From SZUA-76 sp945787585 (GTDB lineage: Bacteria; Pseudomonadota; Gammaproteobacteria; SZUA-140): DNA of 6,096 nt. Made by a program: the position numbers and the translations under genes. The stretch is taken from the NCBI GenBank assembly GCA_947258425.1, contig CAMYIG010000121.1, positions 1 through 6,096 on the forward strand. The letters run 5' to 3'. Positions within the stretch are counted from its first letter, which is position 1. Each line of letters opens with the position of its first letter. The notes under the pieces are model-generated. The model saw only the letters and a list, made by a program, of their open reading frames with translations, was not told where the DNA came from and ran no database searches. Shown piece after piece: positions 1-5,825 of this stretch.

Positions 1-1
1 G

Positions 2-481
2 GTTAGCTCCATTTCTACGCTGTTTGCCGCAGACCTGCCCACTGGATTAGGGGATATTAAAGGGCTGAAACACCCCTCTGCGAATTTATATTCTGCGGGA
101 CAACCTCAAGCCGAAGCCTTTGTCGCGCTGGCCCAAGCGGGGGTACGCCACATCATCAATCTTCGCCCGCCTGCAGAAACCCCTGACTTCAACGAAGCAG
201 CCATCGCCACCCAGCAAAGCATGGCGTACTACAACATTCCGATTAGTGGCAAAGATGATTTAACTCGCGACAACGTTAAACTATTAGACCAAATATTAAA
301 TAATATTGGCGATGAAAAAGTCCTGCTTCATTGCTCCAGCAGTAACCGAGTCGGCGCTTTGATGGCATTGCGCGCTGCGTGGCAAAGTGATGCCTCAATC
401 GAGCAAGCAATTTCAGAGGGTGAACGCCACGGCCTAACAAAAATGCGGCCAGTGGTCACCCGTATACTTTCGAACCAATAG
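2..481 (+). CDS. DUF442 / DSP-PTPase-like cysteine phosphatase family protein, probably exported (5' partial)
   Basis: The reading frame is open from the left edge to TAG at 479-481, giving 159 residues with the true start outside the window. The visible N-terminus (ISTLFAADLP) looks like the end of a signal peptide, so I infer a periplasmic location. The next part (SANLYSAGQPQAEAF, then GVRHIINLRP) matches the opening of the DUF442/BLH-like phosphatase fold, in which the protein is laid out as 'sampled path, then unavoidable rule'. The P-loop HCSSSNRVGAL has its cysteine codon at 332-334 and arginine five residues later (C-X4-R). That is the spacing usual for this family rather than the C-X5-R of classical tyrosine phosphatases. 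The first ATG at 221 is internal to the domain and is not the start. Substrate unknown; activity is inferred from family only. The propeller gene follows 44 bp downstream on the same strand, suggesting co-transcription. Confidence 0.82.
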   Translation, partial: VSSISTLFAADLPTGLGDIKGLKHPSANLYSAGQPQAEAFVALAQAGVRHIINLRPPAETPDFNEAAIATQQSMAYYNIPISGKDDLTRDNVKLLDQILNNIGDEKVLLHCSSSNRVGALMALRAAWQSDASIEQAISEGERHGLTKMRPVVTRILSNQ

Positions 482-513
482 AATAATGCCTCTATCGTGC
501 TCTAACCAGACAG

Positions 514-518
514 AGGAG
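514..518 (+). promoter_or_regulatory. Ribosome binding site of the beta-propeller gene
   Basis: AGGAG lies 7 nt before the ATG at 526 and fixes that start. The overlapping AGAGG at 512-516 is complementary to CCTCT at 489-493, so a weak 5-bp hairpin could partly cover it. I give that pairing little weight. Confidence 0.7.
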
Positions 519-525
519 TCTTAAT

Positions 526-1509
526 ATGAAAATTGATGCCCCAGCACTTGTGAAATGGATCTCTGCAAAAATAGTGGCAACCTTTTTTTGCCTGTTGGCG
601 AGCACCGCCATTGCGCAGGCGGAATCGTATTTTTCTGAGCCGGTCTATGTCACGCTACGTGAGTCTGACCAGATAGCCAGGTTTCCCGGCAAAGTCATAT
701 GGGATGGTGGGCCAAAAATGCTTTATACCTCGGTTACACCGAATGGTAAAATTGTGGTTGCCAGCAGCCCCAAGGAAGGCAGTGTGTATATCTTTGATGC
801 CCACAACGGCAAGCAACTGAGTAATATTACAACAGATAAAGCCGCCAAAGGCCTCAAGGTTTCTCCTGATGGGGAGCAGGTCTATGTCTGTAATGAGGGA
901 GCCAATACGGTATCTATTGTGAACCTTGCACAAAAGAAAGTCGTCAAAACAATTAGCGTGGGGAACATGCCTCATAACATCCGTTTTAGTGATGATGGTA
1001 AAAAGGCTTACGTTACTTTGCAAGGCGCTGCCGGGCTTGCGGTGATCGACACAGAAAAACAGGTGATGACTCACGTCATCGCCACTGAAGGCCTCGCTAC
1101 ACCACATAATATTGATCTCTCGAAAGATGGAAAAATGGCTTTTATTCGAGATACATCGAACCAGGTCGGCGTACTTGACCTGACTACTGGCAAGATGAAA
1201 AAAATCATCCCTGTTGGGCAGGGTCACGCTGGCATCGACGTTACGCCCGATGGCAAGTGGGTCTTCACCGGCGCCATTGCGGATGATGTTGTGACTGTCA
1301 TCAATGCTAAAACATTATCGGTAGTCAAAAGCATAAAAGTCGGTTTTGGGCCACACGGTGTACGGGCAAGTGCTGATAACCGTTATTTATATGTCGCAGT
1401 GACAGCGGATGATAGCTTCGTTGTGATCGATATTAAGTCAATGGAGGTGGTTAAAACATACCCGCTGACTAGCTTTCCATTTTGGGTGGCCGTTAACGGC
1501 AATCCATAA
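526..1509 (+). CDS. Secreted YVTN-type seven-bladed beta-propeller protein
   Basis: The protein has 327 residues. Residues 1-32 form a signal peptide: a long hydrophobic core (IVATFFCLLASTAIA) ending AQA, with cleavage expected before E33, so the mature protein is periplasmic. The rest is about seven repeats of roughly 42 residues, each with a turn such as SPDG, SDDG, SKDG or TPDG followed by a strand and a V-x-V-I-D/N strand. This is the pattern of the YVTN/cytochrome d1-like propeller family. There is no CXXCH, so it is not a c-type cytochrome. Histidines 150, 194, 234 and 277 fall at the same repeat position (PHNI, PHNI, GHAG, GPHG). Relatives include heme-d1 carriers such as NirF and propellers near PQQ-dependent dehydrogenases, but nothing here shows which applies. 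It probably shares an operon with the upstream phosphatase-like gene. The family call is secure; the function is not known. Confidence 0.9.
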   Translation: MKIDAPALVKWISAKIVATFFCLLASTAIAQAESYFSEPVYVTLRESDQIARFPGKVIWDGGPKMLYTSVTPNGKIVVASSPKEGSVYIFDAHNGKQLSNITTDKAAKGLKVSPDGEQVYVCNEGANTVSIVNLAQKKVVKTISVGNMPHNIRFSDDGKKAYVTLQGAAGLAVIDTEKQVMTHVIATEGLATPHNIDLSKDGKMAFIRDTSNQVGVLDLTTGKMKKIIPVGQGHAGIDVTPDGKWVFTGAIADDVVTVINAKTLSVVKSIKVGFGPHGVRASADNRYLYVAVTADDSFVVIDIKSMEVVKTYPLTSFPFWVAVNGNP

Positions 1510-1576
1510 GACTCTAACACAGAAACATCAGAAACTGATTCAGCTCAACCCTTATGACGGCTTGTGCTACCGAACA
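1510..1576. other. Convergent intergenic gap, no clear terminator
   Basis: These 67 bp separate two convergent genes. The only structure I see is ATCAG-AAA-CTGAT at 1527-1539, a 5-bp stem with a 3-nt loop. It has no T-run on either side, so it does not qualify as a rho-independent terminator on either strand. Transcription of the two operons may read into each other or end by another mechanism. Confidence 0.5.
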
Positions 1577-4030
1577 TTAGGCTTTGTGCTGAAATTTCCC
1601 CAGCCATTTAATCAGATCACCCGCTGGCATCGGTCGTGCAATATGATAACCCTGAATCAAATCGCAGCCCATCGATGCCAATAGATTCCAGGCCGCCTCG
1701 GTTTCAACACCTTCCGCAGTCACCTTACGTCCCATGTTATGAGCGAGGTCAATGGTCGAACGTACAATAACCAGATCGTCATTATCATTCATCATATCTA
1801 GCACAAACGATTTATCGATCTTAATTTCATCAACAGGAAGCTGTTTGAGATAAGCAAGCGAGGAATAACCAGTACCAAAATCATCAATGGCCAGCCGCAC
1901 GCCCATCTGATCCAGCTGATTAAGGATATCCATGGCATGACGAGGATCCGACATCACGGCACTCTCTGTTAGTTCCAGAATGAGACGATCAGCGGATAAA
2001 CGGTACTTTTCGAGCGCATCGAAGATTTTTTGTGGCAGCGTGCTCTCTCGCAGATTATGCATCGAAAGATTGATGGCTACTGAAATATCAAGGCCCAACT
2101 GATGAAACTGTTGACACTGGCTAAGTGCCTCATCAATCACCCACTCCGTCAGCGGATGGATCAAACCATTATGCTCAGCCAGTCCGATAAAACTATCTGG
2201 ATATAATAGCCCGCGGGTTTTGTTGTTCCAGCGGATCAACACCTCTACTTCAGTGACGCGGGACAACGCAAGATCAAACTTAGGCTGAAAATACAGTACT
2301 AACTCATTCTGCTCGATCGCCTTATGCAGCTCTCCCATCAACTCAAGTCGACCCAGACTATGCTCATCCTGCTCAGCATCATAAACGCTATAACCAACCC
2401 CTTTTCTTTTGGCAATATACATCGCGACATCCGCGTGACGCATTAACGTCTGTCCATCCTCTCCATGCTCTGGATAAAGTGCGACTCCAACACTCACACC
2501 TACATGAAAATGCTGATCTTCGAGTACAAAACTCTCTGCCATTCCATCAACAATTTTCTGTCCGATTTGACACACGTGATCAAATGTTACATCCGTAGGT
2601 AACAACACTGCGAATTCATCGCCGCCTGCACGCGCAACGGTATCTGAAGCCCTTAAAAAACTACGCATTCGATCCGCTACTTGTTGCAATAACAGGTCGC
2701 CAACATGATGTCCTAACGTATCATTAATTTCTTTAAAATTATTCAGATCAAGCACCAACAATGCGAGCGGAGCAGTATGACGTTGAGCAAGTTGTATGGC
2801 TTGCTCCAGACGATCCTGTAATAAAACACGATTGGGAAGATCAGTAAGCGAATCATGCATCGCCTGATACTCCAACTGCTCATTGGCATCTGCCAGCTCT
2901 TCAGTCCGTTTCAAAACACGTTGTTCTAGATCCAGATGTAGCGCCTTAATTTCGGCATCCGCCTGTTTTCGGGCAGTAATATCACGCATCACAATGATGT
3001 GGTGATGTACGCGATCAGAAGAGAGTTTTCGACTGGTAATTTCCAGGGGAAATTCACTTCTGTCAGAACGCCTCCCTACGATTTCCCGCGAACCCTGACA
3101 TTGATCCAACAACCGCCAAAACCTGTCAATCAATAACTGGCCATTTTTATTATGTGTTTCACCCACCTGATCAGCAATCACAAAAAGCCGTGTAATATTA
3201 TCTCCTAGCAGTGCTGTGCGCTCATACCCAAACAGCTCTTCTACTGCAGGGTTTAATGACTCTATCCCACCAAGCTCATTAACTGTAATAATGCCATCCA
3301 TCACATTATCCATCACATCTCGCATATACATTTCACGAGACGCCATCGCTTCCGATGTTTGCACGAGCTTCTGACGCATCGATTCCAGATTCTGGGCCAG
3401 ACTTCTCACTTCAGTCACAGTCGTAGTAATATCCAGTTGCTTGGTGGACTCACCCGAAGCAACTTCACGAGCCACATCGCGTAGCTCACGTATGGGTCGC
3501 GTTACCTGAGATCCCATCCACGTTCCAAATACCATTGAAAGCAACACATACCCGAGCGCGAGGTATAAACCACTGGTGTATGTCTTCTGGGCTTGTTCCT
3601 CAATAGCAACTTCATCATAGCCAAGTCGCAATTCGACTATATCGTTATCAATCTCCATGGGGATTCCGATGTAATAAACACCATCGCTATGCTGGCCAAA
3701 GAAAAAATCTTCTTTAAAAGGATCATCAACATGAACATTTCGTTTATCAGAATAAGCGATCGAGGCAAATAGAAGCTTGCCTTCAAACAAGAGGTCATCA
3801 ATCACCGCGCGAACATTTTCGATATCAGATTCTCTAGAAAGCAGCACGGAGAGCGTCCTTGCATCTGAGCGAACCCGATCAATAAAGCTCTGTTCATAAC
3901 CCTCTTTCACAATCACCGCGATGCCGTAAAATAAAGACGGGATGAGGATCGCGTGTATAATCAGCCCACCGACAACCAGGCGTTTACTAAGGGAACCAAT
4001 TACAAAACTTAATTGACTGAACCGCGCCAT
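1577..4030 (-). CDS. Membrane sensor HAMP-PAS-GGDEF-EAL, bifunctional cyclic-di-GMP synthase/phosphodiesterase
   Basis: I take ATG at 4028-4030 (817 residues). It has AGGAG 4 nt upstream, and the longer frame from GTG at 4081 adds an unlikely Cys/Gly/Arg-rich leader. Domains in order: transmembrane helix (about 18-41), periplasmic sensor region (42-152), second helix (153-174), HAMP (175-225), PAS (235-355), short coiled coil (355-385), GGDEF (390-550) and EAL (560-815). The GGDEF site is intact (GGDEF 469-473, metal-site D428), and an inhibitory I-site RASD (460-463) sits five residues ahead. The EAL residues are also intact: E596 in EVLIR, N654, E686 in ELTES, D716-D717 in DDFGTGYSS, K737, E773 and Q793. 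Both synthesis and hydrolysis of c-di-GMP are therefore possible, and the net direction cannot be read from sequence. It overlaps the upstream gene by 22 bp, which implies coupled translation, and that gene's periplasmic product may be its input. Confidence 0.95.
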   Translation of the reverse strand: MARFSQLSFVIGSLSKRLVVGGLIIHAILIPSLFYGIAVIVKEGYEQSFIDRVRSDARTLSVLLSRESDIENVRAVIDDLLFEGKLLFASIAYSDKRNVHVDDPFKEDFFFGQHSDGVYYIGIPMEIDNDIVELRLGYDEVAIEEQAQKTYTSGLYLALGYVLLSMVFGTWMGSQVTRPIRELRDVAREVASGESTKQLDITTTVTEVRSLAQNLESMRQKLVQTSEAMASREMYMRDVMDNVMDGIITVNELGGIESLNPAVEELFGYERTALLGDNITRLFVIADQVGETHNKNGQLLIDRFWRLLDQCQGSREIVGRRSDRSEFPLEITSRKLSSDRVHHHIIVMRDITARKQADAEIKALHLDLEQRVLKRTEELADANEQLEYQAMHDSLTDLPNRVLLQDRLEQAIQLAQRHTAPLALLVLDLNNFKEINDTLGHHVGDLLLQQVADRMRSFLRASDTVARAGGDEFAVLLPTDVTFDHVCQIGQKIVDGMAESFVLEDQHFHVGVSVGVALYPEHGEDGQTLMRHADVAMYIAKRKGVGYSVYDAEQDEHSLGRLELMGELHKAIEQNELVLYFQPKFDLALSRVTEVEVLIRWNNKTRGLLYPDSFIGLAEHNGLIHPLTEWVIDEALSQCQQFHQLGLDISVAINLSMHNLRESTLPQKIFDALEKYRLSADRLILELTESAVMSDPRHAMDILNQLDQMGVRLAIDDFGTGYSSLAYLKQLPVDEIKIDKSFVLDMMNDNDDLVIVRSTIDLAHNMGRKVTAEGVETEAAWNLLASMGCDLIQGYHIARPMPAGDLIKWLGKFQHKA

Positions 4031-4467
4031 AGCTCTCCTATAACCGCTATGCCAGGCAGAGCACGTGCATCCTCTTCCCACATAAAGCTAATCCTTCGAC
4101 GATTAGCGACTAAATCATTTGCCAATGACGCCAGACTCGACGCCAATACCACACGCCTACCGCCTTTGCGAAAAACACGCGAAATAAGCTTTCTTTCATA
4201 AGCACGAGCGGACATGAAAACAATTTTCTGCAAAAAGACTTCGTACAACAGTGGATCACTATCATTGATAATTGCCTCAAGCCGGACGCCATCTTTTATA
4301 ATAGTTCCACCAAAAAAAAGTTGGCGCACTTCTGACTGATTCAAACTTAAAACTCCTGTATCAGCACTCATGACTAACACCATTTTTTTCTCAGCAGCGG
4401 CGCCCGTACTGACAATATTGCAGAGTAACAATAGCGAGAATACCAATGAAGCAAGGCCGCATCTCAT
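4009..4467 (-). CDS. Small periplasmic PstS-like (phosphate-binding-protein-like) domain protein
   Basis: With the start at 4467 it has 152 residues. M1-A25 is a signal peptide (MRCGLASLVFSLLLLC, ending GAAA before EKK). Cys16 has no lipobox, so it is probably a soluble periplasmic protein. The mature part follows the pattern of the PBP-like/PstS-like family: a short strand (MVLVMSA), LSLNQSEVRQLFFGG, a basic segment resembling RxFRKGGRR (residues 97-105), and a closing strand with ISFMW. At about 127 mature residues it is less than half a full PstS, so it looks like a single lobe rather than a two-lobed transport receptor. No ABC transporter gene lies nearby. I chose 4467 because its ATG overlaps the upstream stop as ATGA and GGAG lies 12 nt upstream; an ATG at 4485 would add six residues. 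I infer a sensory role for the downstream GGDEF-EAL protein. The ligand is unproven; phosphate or another anion is only suggested by family. Confidence 0.78.
   Translation of the reverse strand: MRCGLASLVFSLLLLCNIVSTGAAAEKKMVLVMSADTGVLSLNQSEVRQLFFGGTIIKDGVRLEAIINDSDPLLYEVFLQKIVFMSARAYERKLISRVFRKGGRRVVLASSLASLANDLVANRRRISFMWEEDARALPGIAVIGELWRGSVN
4033..4039 (-). promoter_or_regulatory. Ribosome binding site deciding the start of the GGDEF-EAL gene
   Basis: On the - strand AGGAGAG ends 2 nt before the ATG at 4030, and the AGGAG core is 4 nt away. The spacing is slightly short but the match is strong. The site lies inside the 3' end of the PstS-like gene, as expected for translational coupling. 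It is the main reason for preferring 4030 over the upstream GTG at 4081. Confidence 0.65.
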
Positions 4468-5537
4468 GGAAATACCGCACTCCATTGAAACGTTGCCTGG
4501 TTAAAACCCGATACTGCGTAGTCCACATCACTTAACTCTAATTTAATAGATTGATTTGTCGCTAAGTCATAACGAACACCCAAAAGCGACCGGCCACGAA
4601 TGAACGTATGGGCATAATGTAAAAAAGGATCCCCTTCATCTCCCTGGCTCTTTTCCAGTCGCCCATACGGCGTCCAATTTGCACCCAATGGCATTTCTAG
4701 CTGAAGATAGCCATTGATAAAACTGCCATCAGTTTTCTGCCCCGCTTTTTTAATATTGCTATTGATAGAATATAACGCACTAGTTAAGCGCATGGATCGA
4801 AAGTGCCAATCAGCATATACTCCTCCAACGAACTGCTTCAGCTCCTCAAACGTAGAACCCGCGCCGGGAATCGTTGCGCCGCTCACGAACAGGCCCACCT
4901 GGTTATCTTCATACCTGGAAGGATGCCACGAGAGTCGTAAGGAACTCGCTAGCTTTACCGAGTTATCTTCTGAGCTAAAAAGATCTACCTCTTCAAGATG
5001 CTGGTTAAAAGAGGGGCCTGCGCCCAGTGCAAAGGCGTATTGCCAACTTGAACGTGCTGTATTGACTGTCTGTTCAACCAGCAGGCCCGTCAAATGGATC
5101 GGTAAAATACCGCCGTCATGTTCAAACTCTACAATTGCGGGGCGCGAAATAGCGGTCTGCAAATAGCTACCATGATGGTATTCACTATTCCAGAATCCTA
5201 TGGGATTATGATATCGCCCTAACCACACGGCCAGATCAGGATTTGGCAGCCACCCGACCTGAAAGCGTTCCGCATGTGCGCCGTGTGTACCGTTTGCGTC
5301 TCCATACACTTCAGCTAATAAACGGAAGTTATCGTAATCAGCGGTAAAAAAAAGGTCTAATGACGGGGTAAAATCTTCACTATCGATACCGTGAAGAGCA
5401 GGCTTCTTTGAACGCTCTGTCGCAGTCACTGAGGGAAAAGCAAGAAACTCTGTCGTCAGACCACCATACGATACTGGGATCGAAACCAGATTACTGGCTA
5501 ATACCGCCACGATTAACCAGCAGCGCAGCATACTCAT
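4464..5537 (-). CDS. Outer-membrane beta-barrel (porin-like) protein
   Basis: The protein has 357 residues. The N-terminus (MSMLRCWLIVAVLASNLVSIPVSYGG) is a signal peptide with likely cleavage after G25. The mature part is rich in alternating, aromatic-bearing strands (for example LDLFFTADYDNFRLLAEVYGD, FQVGWLPNP, VWLGRYHNPIGFWN, YGRLEKSQGD) and ends FQWSAVFP, close to the aromatic C-terminal strand of outer-membrane proteins. A conserved-looking segment at residues 105-148 contains RYHNPIGFW, EYHHGSYLQT, SRP and EFEHDGG, with histidines 110, 121, 122 and 140. I cannot assign a substrate. The SD before ATG 5537 is poor (no AGGAG), and ATG 5531 (Met3) is an alternative. It is the first gene of the operon, overlaps the PstS-like gene by ATGA, and probably delivers or detects the solute sensed by the operon. 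The barrel call is fairly sure; the specific role is inferred. Confidence 0.75.
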   Translation of the reverse strand: MSMLRCWLIVAVLASNLVSIPVSYGGLTTEFLAFPSVTATERSKKPALHGIDSEDFTPSLDLFFTADYDNFRLLAEVYGDANGTHGAHAERFQVGWLPNPDLAVWLGRYHNPIGFWNSEYHHGSYLQTAISRPAIVEFEHDGGILPIHLTGLLVEQTVNTARSSWQYAFALGAGPSFNQHLEEVDLFSSEDNSVKLASSLRLSWHPSRYEDNQVGLFVSGATIPGAGSTFEELKQFVGGVYADWHFRSMRLTSALYSINSNIKKAGQKTDGSFINGYLQLEMPLGANWTPYGRLEKSQGDEGDPFLHYAHTFIRGRSLLGVRYDLATNQSIKLELSDVDYAVSGFNQATFQWSAVFP

Positions 5538-5575
5538 TGAGAGGCTTCGCTGAATGGATGAATTTGTTTCCGCAT
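5534..5575 (-). CDS. Possible 13-codon upstream ORF / leader peptide before the barrel gene
   Basis: ATG at 5573-5575 opens MRKQIHPFSEASQ, with stop TGA at 5534-5536. The stop overlaps the barrel gene's ATG (5535-5537) as ATGA, in the -1 relation typical of coupled genes. AGAGG on the - strand (5584-5588) lies 8 nt upstream of this ATG, a much better SD than the barrel gene's own. I infer that ribosomes could load here and reach the barrel start by re-initiation. The peptide is too short for a family call and could be chance. Confidence 0.35.
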   Translation of the reverse strand: MRKQIHPFSEASQ

Positions 5576-5588
5576 GACTAAAGCCTCT
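5540..5588 (-). promoter_or_regulatory. 8-bp inverted repeat that can cover the leader SD
   Basis: On the - strand AGAGGCTT (5588-5581) pairs perfectly with AAGCCTCT (5547-5540), with a 33-nt loop. The left arm holds the SD of the 13-codon ORF, and the right arm lies 2 nt from the barrel gene's ATG at 5537. In mRNA this could hold the leader SD closed, and a ribosome crossing the upstream ORF would open it. No T-run follows, so it is not a terminator. An 8-bp match somewhere in a 288-bp region is not rare; only its placement is notable. Confidence 0.35.
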
Positions 5589-5606
5589 TTACCTTAATCG
5601 GGCCTC

Positions 5607-5636
5607 ATCTTAGCATCATGGCCATTTAAGCAACAA
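5607..5636 (-). promoter_or_regulatory. Candidate sigma-70 promoter of the barrel/PstS-like/GGDEF-EAL operon
   Basis: On the - strand a -35-like TTGTTG (5636-5631) is followed after 18 bp by an extended -10, TGC-TAAGAT (TGC 5615-5613, TAAGAT 5612-5607). This would start RNA near position 5600, leaving a leader of about 60 nt that contains the 13-codon ORF. An ATGGCCAT palindrome (5618-5625) lies in the spacer. The prediction is by eye and alternatives in the AT-rich stretch upstream are possible. Confidence 0.33.
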
Positions 5637-5687
5637 TACGACCTTAAACCAGGCAGCCCCTCTATCTCGATGAAAACTCACTTGCCT

Positions 5688-5714
5688 ACATAATCATCGA
5701 CATAATCACTTCGA
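5688..5714. repeat. Short tandem direct repeat ACATAATCA, 12-bp period
   Basis: ACATAATCA occurs at 5688-5696 and 5700-5708, and each copy is followed within a few bases by CGA. The repeat lies about 52-84 bp upstream of the candidate -35 for the barrel operon. The spacing of just over one helical turn would suit a paired regulator site, but this is weak evidence from two copies. Confidence 0.25.
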
Positions 5715-5825
5715 ACATTAGAGATAAAAAATAAAAATAAAACATAAACAGACACTTGAGGGTATCGCGCTAGAGAAAGCGAACAATGGCCAGTAAAAAG
5801 GCTAAACATCATTCAATGCACGACA

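Larger units (their letters stand above)
5576..5825. other. Intergenic region between the ion-channel gene and the barrel operon
   Basis: The gap holds the candidate promoter, the direct repeat and an AT-rich tract (5725-5745, A-runs broken by single T or C) that could act as an UP-like element. On the - strand that tract is T-rich but is not preceded by a GC-rich stem. The only nearby stem is CGCT/AGCG at 5768-5781, 4 bp and about 23 bp away, so I do not call a terminator for the channel gene. I see no tRNA, riboswitch or sizeable ORF. Confidence 0.5.

Noticed and set aside
655..1227. 190-codon ORF on the - strand
   Set aside because: It lies wholly inside the propeller gene in antisense, has no signal or family pattern, and the + strand protein is clearly real.
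1489..1500. Perfect palindrome GCCGTTAACGGC
   Set aside because: It lies within the last codons of the propeller gene and has no loop or T-run, so it is not a terminator; a 12-bp palindrome alone is weak evidence for a binding site.
4013..4292. Short ORFs on both strands inside the PstS-like gene
   Set aside because: They are shadow frames of the PstS-like gene, without family patterns.
4714..5166. 150-codon ORF on the + strand
   Set aside because: It is antisense inside the barrel gene, with a Cys/Ser/Pro-rich product lacking any recognisable pattern.
1571..5721. Shared 10-mer CGAACATTAG at 1571-1580 and 5712-5721
   Set aside because: Many 10-base matches are expected by chance in 6 kb, and the flanks do not extend the match, so it is not a repeat pair bounding the operon.
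5538..5825. Possible c-di-GMP riboswitch upstream of the GGDEF-EAL operon
   Set aside because: I looked for the conserved GEMM core and tetraloop arrangement and did not see it; only the 8-bp leader stem is present.
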